64,000 nucleotides of DNA from Flaccisagitta enflata (GCA_965153355.1 OZ231127.1:3286001-3350000), one strand, 5' to 3'. Positions 1 through 10,145 are shown, numbered from the stretch's first letter. Numbers and translations are program-made. The notes: generated by a model not told the origin, from the sequence alone.

Positions 1-452
1 TTTTAATCTCCTCCGGAGTCAACTTACAATTTAAAGTCGCTTGCTATGTGACACCAACAATGCCTTCTTTGCCGCTGCTTCGGACGACTGGAATTCGAAT
101 CTCCTCCGGAGTTAACTTACCATCCATGTGAAACCAACAATGCTGCCGCTTCGGACGACTGGAATTCCAAACTCCCCTGAAGTCAACTTAGCATTCAGAG
201 TTGCTTGCCATGTGACACCAACAATGCTGCCGCTTTGGACGACTGGAATTCCAATCTCCCCTGAAGTCAACTTACCATTCAGAGTTGCTTGTCATGTGAA
301 ACCAACAATGCTGCCACTTTGGACGACTGGAATTCCAATCTCCCTTGAAGTCAACTTACCATTCAGAGTCGCTTGCCATGTGACACCAACAATGCCTTCT
401 TTGCCACCGCTTCGGACAACTGGAATTCCAATCTCCCCAGAAGTCAACTTAC
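1..452 (-). repeat. Tandem array of the exon 3' end plus splice donor
   Basis: About five extra copies of the last ~60 nt of the exon at 453-578 together with its donor. ACTTAC (reverse of GTAAGT) occurs at 22-27, 115-120, 270-275, 354-359 and, for the real exon, 447-452. The copy at 186-191 reads ACTTAG, which destroys the GT. Spacings are 93, 71, 84, 84 and 93 bp, so most units are multiples of three. No acceptor lies between copies. The array continues past the window start. Confidence 0.85.
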
Positions 453-578
453 CATTCAGAGTTGCTTGCCAAGTGACACCAACAATGCCTTCTTTGCCTC
501 CGCTTCGGACAACTGGAATTCGAATCTCCTCCGGAGTCAGCTCTGGCTCTTCTTTCGTGAATCCAGAAATGTCGAATT
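453..578 (-). CDS. Internal exon of an ADGRV1/VLGR1-like Calx-beta gene (third exon seen)
   Basis: This 126-nt exon has a pyrimidine-rich acceptor ending TTCTCAG at its 5' side (579-583 on the plus strand) and a GTAAGT donor (447-452). It starts with two bases of a split codon and ends with one, so it is phase-symmetric. Its AA joins the final G of the exon at 3824-4082 to make a Glu codon, giving NGLFEFDISG across the junction, the usual end-of-repeat pattern of Calx-beta proteins. The peptide then has the strand motif IRIPVVRSGGKEGIVGVTW, typical of the start of a Calx-beta domain. Calx-beta repeats form Ca2+-binding extracellular beta-sandwiches; ADGRV1 carries dozens before a GPCR-type 7TM region. 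The 7TM part is outside this window, so other multi-Calx-beta proteins remain possible. Confidence 0.8.
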
Positions 579-773
579 CTGAGAATGAAAGGGAAAGGAA
601 CGTGAATGCTGAGAGGTAAGGAAACTTAATTACACTTTACAGAATAGCGTAAGGTCAGATGGATTTCATTTCACACAAACGATCTGATGAAGCCAGAGAG
701 AACCAAGGATCTAGTGCCATGATAGGCATGAGTTTGGGAGATTTGTGAGATGTAAGGTTTCTGACCAGAACTT

Positions 774-787
774 GAAAGAAAGAAAGA

Positions 788-854
<67 letters not shown>

Positions 855-958
855 AACGAAAGAACGAAAGAACGAAAGAACGAAAGAACGAAAGAACGAA
901 AGAAAGAAAGAAAGAAAGAAAGAAAGAACGAAAGAGAGAAAGAATAAAAGCAAGGAAG
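774..958. repeat. AAAG/AAGC/GAAC microsatellite
   Basis: A tetranucleotide tract that changes unit from GAAA to GCAA to GAAC and back to GAAA. Open frames across it translate to low-complexity LACL or KERK repeats and are not genes. Confidence 0.95.
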
Positions 959-1035
959 GAAGACGTGCTTAGGAAATCCAGGGAGAGAAGAATAGACCGA
1001 TGGACATGACCTCTTATAGAAGTGCGAGGACGCAC

Positions 1036-1180
1036 TTAAAAAGGAACAAGGCCAAGTAGGCCATAGGTGCGACGTGTAGATCCTCGAACGAATGTGTTAC
1101 CGACCAACCGACCGACCGACCAACCAACCGACGGACACAGCCAGTTATAGAGATGCTTTGTCGCACCTAGAATCATAGAA
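1036..1180 (-). mobile_element. D-type pearl/HINE-like element
   Basis: Read on the minus strand, it has a 5' arm AGGTGCGAC, the stretch encoding 'CTCTATAACTGGCTGTGTC', a GGTC/GGTT microsatellite, a 3' arm GTCGCACCT that is the reverse complement of the 5' arm, a GGCC hairpin and a final TTGTT. This is the order described for Helentron-associated interspersed elements. Bases 1100-1180 recur exactly at 1916-1996. Confidence 0.6.
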
Positions 1181-1915
1181 TAGCAGCCCAAAGGCAGTAA
1201 GTGGTCAGCGGTACCCGTGCCCTGCTTGAGTAGGAAGTGATGAAGGTTGAGAGGGAGCAGGGCAGCGGCCCCGAAGGGGACGAAGTCCTGTAGAACACAG
1301 GGGGAATCTGTCCGTCCGTCCATCCGTTCGTCCGTCCATCCGTCCTGTTTGCCTTCCTTCTGTCCAGGATGCCCTGTTATTCAAATTTTCATTGAATATC
1401 AAGGAGAACTGACAAAAGGCAGAATATGGACAATGGTACCCTTGCCATTTTTGTATAGTTTGTAGGTTAAGTTGAGGCAGGAGCAGGCCAGAATCTGGGT
1501 CTCTGAGGCCAGAATCTGGGTCTCAGAGACCAATTTCTTGGTCTAAGAGGCAAGGATTTCAGTTTCTGAGGTCAGGATTTGGTCCTCTGAGGCTAGGATT
1601 TAGGTCTTTTAGGCCAGCACCTAGGTCTTGGAGGTCAGAATCTGGGTCCCAAAGGTCAGGATCTGGGTCTCTAAGGCTTGGATGTGGGTTTTTGGAGCCA
1701 GAATCTAAGTTTAAGGGGCCAAGATGATAGAACTCAGGCCAGAATTCAGGTTTTCTAGCCAGATAAGGCCCATTTTACCTGGTCTTGGGCCATTTTGCCT
1801 GGATTTGGCCAATTTTGGGCGGATTTGGACCATTTTGCTTGGATTTGGGCCATACAGTTTGGATTTGGGCCCCAAAGGAGACGAAGCCGAGGGTGGGGGG
1901 GAACGGACGGACGGA
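1181..1915. mobile_element. GGGCAGCGG foldback element with minisatellite, between 81-bp direct repeats
   Basis: Contains the foldback-family terminal segment GGTCAGCGGTACCCG, the palindromic block around 1260-1280 (CAGCGGCCCCGAAGGGG), the line GACGAAGTCCTGTAGAACAC, a TCCG microsatellite and then a degenerate ~20-bp minisatellite (1470-1860) built on 'AGGCCAGAATCTGGGTCTC'. It lies exactly between two identical 81-bp segments. Confidence 0.6.
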
Positions 1916-1996
1916 CCGACCAACCGACCGACCGACCAACCAACCGACGGACACAGCCAGTTATAGAGATGCTTTGTCGCACCTAGAATCATAGAA
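1916..1996. repeat. 81-bp perfect direct repeat (second copy)
   Basis: Identical, base for base as far as I can align by eye, to 1100-1180. It holds the microsatellite and 5' end of a D-type pearl/HINE-like element. Confidence 0.85.
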
Positions 1997-2116
1997 AAAG
2001 GGGAGCACAGGGAGATAACCAAGATGAAACAAAAATGAACAAAGATGAGGCATGCAGCGCCACTGCCAAGAAAGCGGCGGTTATATTCGAGCATAAACAA
2101 AAGGCTCACTCTGGGA

Positions 2117-2118
<2 letters not shown>

Positions 2119-2204
<86 letters not shown>
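2119..2204. repeat. (GA)n microsatellite
   Basis: Almost pure GA for over 80 bp, decaying into AAAGAGACAG. It is flanked at 2330-2720 by TCTG-rich sequence of microsatellite origin. Confidence 0.97.
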
Positions 2205-2208
<4 letters not shown>

Positions 2209-2872
2209 AAGAGACAGAGAGAGCACAACAACAAGGGTTGAGGAGGAATAGAAAGGAGAAGCATGAGCCAAAAGATGAAAAAAATTGATAACAAAGGACG
2301 CAAACGTCTGTGACAAATGACTGTAAGTCTGTCTGTTTTGTTCACTATCTACTTTTCTGTTTATCGTCGTAGGTCTGTTTGTTTCGTTGTCTATCTCTGT
2401 CGGTATATCTCTGTCGGTCTGTGACAAATGACTGTCGGAGTGTCGGTCTCTCTGTTTCGTAGACTGTCCATTTCCCTAATTATCATAACTGTTCTGTCCA
2501 TCCATCTTTCTCTTTTTAAACTTACTGGATTTAATGTTTTTCAGTGAGCCTGGAAATATGGCTAAGAGACTGTCTGATCATTTGTCCGTCTGATAGTTTA
2601 ACCTACTGTCTGAGTGTCTGTCTGTCTTTCAATCCCTGTGTCTTTATATCTGTCTGTTCGTGTGTCTGCCTGGTTTTCAGTCTGTTTGTTAAATCTGTCT
2701 CTTTGTCTGTCTTATTTGAATACAAAGCGAGCAAACTCGTGTGACAAATGACGTTTTCTTTATCTTCCCTTCCGTGGAGGTTTCGTTAGCCGCACTTCTT
2801 TAGGCTTCCCGCAGACTCAGATAATCATCATTATTCAGGATGTGGCCCATCATCCAGATATTCACCATGCTC

Positions 2873-3050
2873 CAAGACAGCGGCTAGAAGAGTAAAGACA
2901 GCGGCTAGGAGAGTAAAGACAGCGGCTAGGAGAGTAAAGACAGCGGCTAGGAGAGTAAAGACAGCGGCTAGGAGAGTAAAGACAGCGGCTAGGAGAGTAA
3001 AGACAGCGGCTAGGAGAGTAAAGACAGCGGCTAGGAGAGTAAAGACAGCG
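2873..3050. repeat. 21-bp minisatellite
   Basis: About nine near-identical units of AAGACAGCGGCTAGGAGAGT. The minus-strand frame reads CLYSPSR repeats without stops because the unit is a multiple of three. It lies inside an intron and nothing suggests translation. Confidence 0.95.
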
Positions 3051-3585
3051 GCGTAGGACTTGGAGAGTTAAGATTTTAAGGACTTCCTCCCCCAATTGGT
3101 GTCCATAAAACTATACAAATTTGTGATTACCGCAATTACTAAGAAAATAAAGTTTCTTTCCCTTTTTTTCCCTTTCTTCCTTTTTTCTCTTGGAAAATTT
3201 AGTGTCCCGACAACTTAAGTGTCCCGACAACAGGGACTTCCATTGGAAGTCTCCTACGCCGCTGCTCCAAGATATGGCCTATCACCCAGATGGTGACATT
3301 TCTCCCCTACCCCCCATTTGAATTGTGGTCCATCACCTAGACAATGGTGATCACCATCTTGCGTATTGGATCAACCCTCCAGATAATGAAATTTAAAAAA
3401 AAGTTTACCCTCTCAAAATTCGGTAAGATTCAAGTCAAATTCCGTCTGTTTCATCATCCGACATCCTATTAAACTTATATAATCTTCCGAATATCCCTCC
3501 TGCTATTTGTCTGTCAGTTGGTTGGTTTATCCGTTCGTTTGTTTATCCGTCTGTTTCTCTGTTGATTTGTCTGTGATCCGCCGTA

Positions 3586-3823
3586 AAACTCACCAAACAG
3601 TCCATTGGGATCATCCGACGCGTTGATGGGGACATTTCATTTTGTCTCTCCGTTTATCCATTTGTGTGTCGGTCTGCCGGTTATGTCAGTCTGACTGTCT
3701 ACTCACCAAACAGCCCATTTGGGTCATCGAAAGCATCGATGGTAACGTTACATTTTGTCTCTCCGTCTCTCCATTTGTCCGTCAGTCTCCCGGTTATGTC
3801 AGTCTGTCTGCCGTGAAACTCAC
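3586..3823 (-). repeat. Copies of the second exon's 3' edge plus donor
   Basis: Two extra copies of the segment holding the exon end (coding IDASDDPNGLF), the donor and ~55 bp of intron. ACTCAC (reverse of GTGAGT) is at 3588-3593, 3701-3706 and, for the real exon, 3818-3823. Periods are 113 and 117 bp. Copies carry point differences from the exon. Confidence 0.8.
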
Positions 3824-4082
3824 CAAACAGCCCATTGGGGTCATCGGACGCGTCGATGGTGACGTTACATTCTGTCGGCGCGCTGAGTTTGGCGCCTCCG
3901 GTCGGCTGCGTCAGTCGGACGACGAACCACTCCTGCCTCTCGGCCAACCGGTCGTCAAGGATGCGCAGCGGAAGCGACTTCCGCTTTTGACCTTCCTCGA
4001 AGAACACTTCCGAGTTGACGACGTTGAAGTCGACGTCGGAAGTCGCGGTCCCCGTCGACAACACGTCGAACAACACAGACAC
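3824..4082 (-). CDS. Internal exon of an ADGRV1/VLGR1-like Calx-beta gene (second exon seen)
   Basis: A 259-nt exon, acceptor TTTTCAG at 4083 and donor GTGAGT at 3818-3823. It begins in phase 0 with VSVLFDVLSTGTAT and continues the sentence of the preceding exon (…RERGHFGR). It completes one Calx-beta domain: DFNVVNSEVFFEEGQ, then the acidic ILDDRLAERQEWF motif that contributes Ca2+ ligands in this fold, then VRLTQPTGG and the closing NVTIDASDDPNGLF. It ends with one base, matching the phase of the exon at 453-578. GC content and codon use differ sharply from the surrounding repeats, supporting selection. Together the three exons give about 185 residues of the extracellular region. The start valine is not an initiator. 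Confidence 0.88.
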
Positions 4083-4900
4083 CTGAAAACAACAAAAGAG
4101 ATACAGTTAAAGGTCGCCAAGCGGTGCCGATGGACAACACGTCGAACAACACAGACACCTGAAAACAACAAAAGAGATACAGTTAAAGGTCGCCAAGCGG
4201 TGCCGATGGACAACACGTCGAACAACACAGACACCTGAAAACAACAAAAGAGATGCAGTTAAAGGTCGCAAAGCAGTGTCGATGGACAACACGTCAAACA
4301 ACACAGACACCTGAAAACAACAAAAGAGATGCAGTTAAGATCGCGGTGCTGACTGACAACACGTCGAACAACACAGACACCTGAAAACAACAAAAGAGGT
4401 GCAGTTAAAGGTCGCAAAGCAGTGTCGATGGACAACACGTCGGATAACACGGAAACCTGGAAACATAACAGTTTTAGTTCGAGGTCGCGGTGCCGATCGA
4501 CAACACTTCGAACAACACAGACACCTAAAAACAACAAAGGAGATGCAGTTAAAGGTCGCAAAGCAGTGTCGATGGACAACACGTCGAACAACACAGACAC
4601 CTGAAAACAACAAAAGAGATGCAGTTAAAGGTCGCAAAGCAGTGCCGATGGACAACACGTCGAACAACACAGACACCTGAAAACAACAAAAGAGATGCAG
4701 TTAAAGGTCGCAAAGCAGTGTCGATGGACAACACGTCGAACAACACAGACACCTGAAAACAACAAAGTAGATGCAGTTAAGATCGCGGTGCCGATCGACA
4801 ACACCTCGAACAACACAGACACCTAAAAACAACAAAGGAGATACAGTTAAAGGTCGCGGTGCTGATTGACAACATGTCGAACAACACAGAGTGGAGCATG
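4083..4900 (-). repeat. Tandem array of intron acceptor plus exon 5' edge
   Basis: Eleven or so copies of a 70-76-bp unit made of the polypyrimidine tract and acceptor (TTGTTGTTTTCAG) followed by the first ~35 nt of the exon (coding VSVLFDVLS). Exon-start positions are near 4082 (real), 4158, 4234, 4310, 4380, 4600, 4676, 4752 and 4822, with more diverged copies between 4380 and 4600. Several units keep an intact AG, one has CTGG and a few TTAG. Confidence 0.85.
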
Positions 4901-5456
4901 GAGGCTGCTTTGTGGCAGGGCAGGGGCAGTAATGCTCAGAAATAACTTTTCCAGTCAATTTCGCGTCATCCAAATTTTCGCGTTTCAGACAGACAGACAG
5001 ACCTCCCCAGGGACATACCCTCTCATAGAGTCGCTTAGCAAGTGACTAAAATGTTGACAGCGTCGCCGATACTCAATATGTAAAATGTATACACACACTA
5101 GTACACTGTCACAGACTGATGCGATACATGACTAACTGGATAAGTCGTATCTATGAATTGTTATGTATTTGAGCTCATCTGCATAATGCAGTTACGACAA
5201 AAATGAGAGAAAATTGAAAAGTAAAGCAGAACTGGTTTCTGATGAACTTTACTTTCGTTCAACTTCTCATCCGTTTTTAGTTTTACAGATTATGTAAAAT
5301 CAATAGATTATGACTTTAAAGTAGATGAGATATACTTTTCTAAACAGGTTGTCCAAAAACCGTCGTTGTATTGAGATGGCGTCGAATTAGTTTGACGTCC
5401 GATGACATGACTCGTGTTCACCCAACGCGAAGGTTTAACGGCGAAACGCTGTTTCA

Positions 5457-5625
5457 ACAAGGCCGGATACACGGCCATTACCAGTTGCGGACGGGTGGGC
5501 AGAAGCGGAAATGCGCGTTTTCACACTTTCCGACTCGTGTTCACGGACCAACGGACCGACGGACCAACGGACAGACGGACGGACGGACAAAGGCTCTTAT
5601 AGCAGTTGCGTGTCCGCAACTAAAA
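5457..5625 (-). mobile_element. Pearl/HINE-like element, GTTGCGGAC arm type
   Basis: Complete copy: 5' arm GTTGCGGAC(A), CGTC microsatellite, 'CGCGCATTTCCGC' body, 3' arm GTCCGCAAC, hairpin GGCCGTGTATCCGGCC and final TTGTT on the minus strand. Confidence 0.7.
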
Positions 5626-6140
5626 AGGCCGCAAGGTGTCATTATCAATGCAGCCTCGTCCTCAAGAGCGACCACATAGGAGTATAGGACGACGGGTGGA
5701 GCCCTGTTGCCGATCAATCTAACCCAATTTGCCTTTTACTCGTAGTCAATCAGAAAGTAGGCTTTGGCGTACTGAGTGCACATGCACGCTGAACACGCGC
5801 CCAGCAGGGGGGGGGGGAAAGAGGATGTTCTCTGTTTCCCTTTCCCTCTCGGTTGTTCAATTGTTTGATCAACGGATTTCTTGTCTTTTGTTCGGCTGCG
5901 TGAGACAGCGGCTCGTATAACAGGACCAGTGGCGCCGCCGAGTGCGTGTCAACGACAACATCCAACCATCAACCACGTGCTTGGGTTTCTTTGTTTGCCT
6001 TGGAGATTTCTCTTTTGATTTATGTTTGCACAACGCGCTGAGCAACTTCCTCCTATGGCTCTCTGGATCCATGGGTTTAATCTTGCATATACATTTTCTC
6101 ATATTTCTTGAATATTCTCCGCTGTTATTTTCTTTCCCAT

Positions 6141-6310
6141 TTTTAGTCGCGGACAAGCGACTCTATAAGAGGCTTTGTCCGTCCGTCCGTCGGTCGGTTG
6201 GTCGGTTGGTCGGTCGGTCCGTGAACACGAGTCGAAAAGTGGGAAAAACGTGCATTTCCGCCCCTGCCCACCCGTCCGCGACTGGTATTGGCCGTGTATC
6301 CGGCCTTGTT
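6141..6310 (+). mobile_element. Pearl/HINE-like element, GTCGCGGAC arm type
   Basis: 5' arm GTCGCGGAC and 3' arm GTCCGCGAC pair perfectly, although both differ from the GTTGCGGAC/GTCCGCAAC copy at 5457. A second copy begins at its last T. Confidence 0.7.
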
Positions 6311-6365
6311 TTTTTAGTCACGGACTAGCGACTCTATAAGAGGCGTTGTCCGTCCGTCGCTCGGG

Positions 6366-6463
<98 letters not shown>

Positions 6464-6520
6464 TGTAAGTGGGGTGTGGATGGGGGATGGACGCGCCTGC
6501 CCACCCTTCTGTGACGATGT
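6311..6520 (+). mobile_element. Truncated pearl/HINE-like copy interrupted by (TG)n
   Basis: Follows the previous copy head to tail. It keeps the 5' arm and 'CTCTATAAGAGG', then the CGTC tract gives way to about 95 bp of TG (6368-6462). A remnant 'CGCGCCTGCCCACCC' follows; the 3' hairpin is missing. Confidence 0.6.
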
Positions 6521-6631
6521 TGTACCCCCGCGTTACTTGTTTTCTTCTCAGAGGTTCTCCTCTTTATTATTTGCTTCCGGCTGTTATTTCCTTTTGGCTT
6601 TGGTTCGTAAAGAAACTAGAATTCTTTCCTT

Positions 6632-7112
6632 TTTTGGGCAGCGGCCCCGAAGGGTACGAAGTCCTGTAGAACACAGGGGGACTTTTGTTTGTCCGTTCAT
6701 CCGTCCGTCCGTCCATCCGTCCATTTGTCCCCCCCAGGTCCTCTCAGGCCTGAAATCTTTCCTATCAGGCCTGAAATCTGCCCTATCAGGCCTGAAATCT
6801 GCCCTCTCAAGCCTTGAATCTGCCCTCTCAGGTCTGTAATCTGTCCTCTGAGGCAGATTCAAGGATTGAGAGGGCAGATTCAAGGCTTGAGAGGGCAGAT
6901 TTCAGGCCTGAGAGGGTAGATTTCAGGTCTGAGAAGGCCTGGGGGTGACGGATGGACGGATGGACAGATGGACCAACAGATGAACAAAAGTCCCCCTGTA
7001 TTCTACAGGACTTCGTGCCCTTTGGAGCCGCTGCCCTGCTTCCTCTCACTCCAATTCACAATCATGCAAACTGGGCAACGGGTATCGCTGACCACATATT
7101 GCTCTGGGCGAC
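6632..7112. mobile_element. GGGCAGCGG foldback element
   Basis: Left arm GGGCAGCGGCCCCGAAGGG, then GAAGTCCTGTAGAACACAGG; the right arm is its inverted copy at about 6990-7045. Between them are two opposed blocks of a 21-bp minisatellite (unit CAGGCCTGAAATCTGCCCTCT), flanked by TCCG/GGAC microsatellites. Outer sequence GGCAACGGGTATCGCTGACC to GGGCGACCTG marks the right end. The left outer arm is missing. Confidence 0.7.
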
Positions 7113-7480
7113 CTGATTTCAATGCCGTTTGAGTCCTTTATTATGCCTCTTTTCTTTCCTTCCTATTACCATCATATCCTGCTTTTAACAAATCTTCCTT
7201 CGGACTTACTTTTCATTGCACACACACGAATGCACGAGAAATTCGCTGAAAGTTTCTTCTTCAGCTGACGCATCTATTAGGTCTATCAGGTCTAAAAGGT
7301 AGTTCGTTTTCAATTGTTTGTCTACATCATGTCCTTCCATGTAACTCTGGCTCTTTTTGCTCGGTCACTCTACCTGTCTGTCTTGAAGGCTGTCGGCCTG
7401 TTTCGTAGAAATCAGGCCTTCATCCTTTTGGCATCTTGTAACCCAGTAGTTCAGTCTGTCCGTCTCTGTCGGTAAGTCAG

Positions 7481-7525
<45 letters not shown>

Positions 7526-7770
7526 GGTGGGCGTGTTCCGTAACTCCAGTAATTCGTTTAATTCGTCACGTGATTTTTGTTTTGAAATGTTCTCTCTCTC
7601 TCATTTCCTACGTCATAAACGATAATCTTCAAATCTTCAAATATGGTCCCATAGCAACGAAACTTTGTTCTCTTTCTCTCTCCTATTTGGCATTGCCAGG
7701 AACATCTTCTCGTTGCCAGGCAACGTTGGAATCTCCCAAGAAAACTTTGCCTGCCTGAGACGCGGCTCAC

Positions 7771-7951
7771 TTTTTAGTCGCGTGCTACGCGACTCTACAC
7801 CCCGCTTTGTCGGTCCGTCCGTCACACTTTACTTTTTTTGGGTTTTTGGGATTTTTTGGCTCCACTGCTCCTGCCCAAATGATCTGGTGACCTCAATTAT
7901 GGCCCCCGCCCACCCGCACGCGACTGGGGTAGCCGTGTATCCGGCCTTGTT
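7771..7951 (+). mobile_element. Pearl/HINE-like element, GTCGCGTGC arm type
   Basis: 5' self-complementary block GTCGCGTGCTACGCGAC, short GTCC tract, body with 'CACACTTTACTTTTTTTGG', 3' arm GCACGCGAC, and the GTGTATCCGGCCTTGTT end. Confidence 0.7.
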
Positions 7952-8099
7952 TAGTTGCGAACACGCAACTCTATAAGAGGCTTTGTCCGTCGGTACGTCG
8001 GTCGGTCCGTCCGTTGGTCCGTAATGATCGAGTCGAAAAACGCGCATTTCCGCCCCTTCCCACCCCTCTGCAACTGGTGGCCGTGTATCCGGCCTTGTT
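7952..8099 (+). mobile_element. Pearl/HINE-like element abutting the previous one
   Basis: Starts TTAGTTGCGAACACGCAAC directly at the terminal TTGT of its neighbour, with no spacer. The 3' arm is CTGCAAC and the hairpin GGCCGTGTATCCGGCC is intact. Confidence 0.7.
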
Positions 8100-8689
8100 T
8101 TCTCAACCTGTCTTTTCCACTTTTAGTTCTTATCCATAACCATAACATTTTCAGCCTCCCTTGGCTCATAAAGCTCAAACTAATGGACTTAGGAGGTGAA
8201 GAAAAAAGTCATTTGAAACCAAAAAAAATCATGTTCCGTGAGAAAGAGTTTTTTTGCTTCAGTCTTACTTTTTGTTAAAAATCCTTATATACCTCAGTCA
8301 CATGATCACATGTACTGAGCTGACGCTGGCAAACCAATAGATAGACAGACTGATCAACCAATAGACATGAGTAAGCTAATAAGCTCCCTTTCGGCCTTCT
8401 ACAAAAGGATCACACAAACACAAACATAAGGCTAATCATCACACAAAGTCACAAACAAAAGGTCAATCAAAATACAACTTGAACAGAAGGCAAAAAAAAA
8501 AAAAAAAAAAAAAAACACACAAAAGCAGATCTAACTAGAGATGCATGGACGCAGGTCCACTTGATCAGTCCACTTGATCAGTCAAAAAGGACCAACGCAC
8601 TAACAGACAGGTTCCTCGACAGATAAATGTACATGAAATAAACATTTACAATGTTTTCGCTCTCGCATGACATCGACGACGACTTAATC

Positions 8690-9168
8690 AGCTTGTTCTT
8701 GCACGATAATCGATAAAGAACCAACGGACAGACGGACTGCTTTCCCTACCGATACATCAACACTGTATTACTTACCCTGCCAAAATGTCCTCGTTCACGA
8801 ACGACGTCGACGACCACTTGATCAGCATGTTCTTGCACGATAAAGAACCAACAGACAGACGGACTGCTTTCTGTACCAATACATTAGCACTGTGTTTCTT
8901 ACCCTTCCAAAATGTCCTCGTTCACGAACGACGTTAACGACCACTTGATCAGCGTGTTCTTGCAAGGTAAAGGACAAACAGACAGACGGACTGCTCTCCC
9001 TTAAATGCATAAGCACTATGTTACTTACCCTGCCAAAATGGCCTTGTTCCCGTACGACATCAACAACCACATGATCGGCGTGCTCTTGCACGATGAAGGA
9101 CAAACGGATGATGGACGAACGTACAGACGGACTACTTTCCCTACTGATACAATAACACTATTACTTAC
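8690..9168 (-). repeat. Tandem copies of the first exon's 3' edge plus donor
   Basis: Three extra units, plus a decayed fourth near 8690, each with ~60 nt of coding sequence (VQEHADHVVVDVVREQGHFGR-like), a donor and ~65 bp of intron with an ACAGACGG motif. Donors lie at 8770-8775, 8897-8902 (GTAAGA), 9023-9028 and, for the real exon, 9163-9168; periods are 127, 126 and 140 bp. Confidence 0.85.
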
Positions 9169-9344
9169 CCTGCCAAAATGTCCTCGCTCACGAACGACGT
9201 CGACGACCACTCGATCAGCATGTTCTTGTACGACCACGGCCGCTTTGGAGAAGCTGATGATTCCCGCAGCGTCGTCATTCGCTTGGATCACAATTTCGGC
9301 GAATCGACTCGACGGAGATGACAAGGAAGTTGATGCATTCAGTT
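9169..9344 (-). CDS. Internal exon of an ADGRV1/VLGR1-like Calx-beta gene (first exon seen)
   Basis: A 176-nt exon with acceptor TTTTCAG (9345-9347 on the plus strand is its CTG) and donor GTAAGT (9163-9168). It starts with two bases of a split codon, then has 58 codons and ends in phase 0, matching the exon at 3824-4082. It carries the end of one Calx-beta repeat (EIVIQANDDAAGIISFS) and the start of the next (VVVQEHADRVVVDVVRERGH). The NDD-x-x-G-x-x-x-F linker and V-x-R-x-x-G-x-F-G-x-V motif are characteristic of ADGRV1-type repeats. The preceding exon, which should end in phase 1, was not found in the window. Confidence 0.85.
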
Positions 9345-9651
9345 CTGAAAAGTTAAGTAAAGGAGAAAGTCTAAAGCTTTTTAATCATTCGCTTGGATTA
9401 CAGTTTCGGCGAATCGACTCGATGGAGATGACTAGGACGTGGTGGCATTGAGTTCTAAAAGTAAGGCAAAGGGATATGTTAGGCTGATCATATTTTGTGT
9501 TACATGATTCCCGCCATGTCATCGTTCACTATGATCACAATTTCGGCGTGACGATTCGATTCGATGAAGTTGTGGCGTTGAGTTCTGAATAGTTAGGGTC
9601 ATAAATACCAATAAAGGCGGCTAATCGCCGTAGGAAAAAAGTCGTAAATGC

Positions 9652-9836
<185 letters not shown>

Positions 9837-10145
9837 GACGGACAGACAGACAACGGACAGACAGATGGACGGACAGACAAACAGATGGATGGACAGACAG
9901 ACGGAGAGACAGACAGACAGAGAATGAGACAGAGAGAGAAAGAGAGAGTGAGAATGCTTGTTTTTCCACTTTTGACTTGATCACTATGGATAGACTGATG
10001 GACCAACAGACCAATGGATGGACTGATGGACATATGGACAAAGCCTTTTATAGATTCCACGACTAAAAGAGTGAGAGACTTTACTGCCAGCATGCACAAT
10101 CATCATCTGGGACAATTTGAAGTTCAAATGAACTTCAATAACTTA

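Larger units (their letters stand above)
579..3823 (-). other. Intron between the second and third Calx-beta exons
   Basis: About 3.2 kb between the GTGAGT donor at 3818-3823 and the acceptor at 579-583. I see no additional exon. It contains an AAAG/AAGC microsatellite, a D-type pearl/HINE-like element duplicated around a foldback element, a long GA tract, a TCTG-rich stretch (2330-2720), a 21-bp minisatellite and two copies of the upstream exon's donor edge. Confidence 0.6.
4901..8690 (-). other. Intron between first and second Calx-beta exons (central part)
   Basis: No exon recognised. The stretch holds a truncated pearl/HINE-like fragment (about 4976-5057), several complete copies, a TG microsatellite, a GGGCAGCGG foldback, a short CT tract (7490-7522), a poly-A run (8492-8514) and otherwise unremarkable sequence, including 5058-5455 and 7110-7770, in which I see nothing. 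Confidence 0.5.

Noticed and set aside
128-619. A 163-codon plus-strand frame
   Set aside because: It is the antisense of the Calx-beta exon and its donor-edge array; the minus strand carries motifs and splice sites.
2106-2345. Ser-Leu-rich open frames across GA/CT tracts (also 9535-10099, 11284-11747, 38869-39186, 54682-54972)
   Set aside because: They are translations of dinucleotide microsatellites, open in several frames and both strands.
2862-3095. Possible CRISPR-like regular repeat
   Set aside because: Units are contiguous with no spacers, and the genome is eukaryotic.
3642-4238. A 198-codon plus-strand frame
   Set aside because: Antisense of the second Calx-beta exon and its edge arrays.
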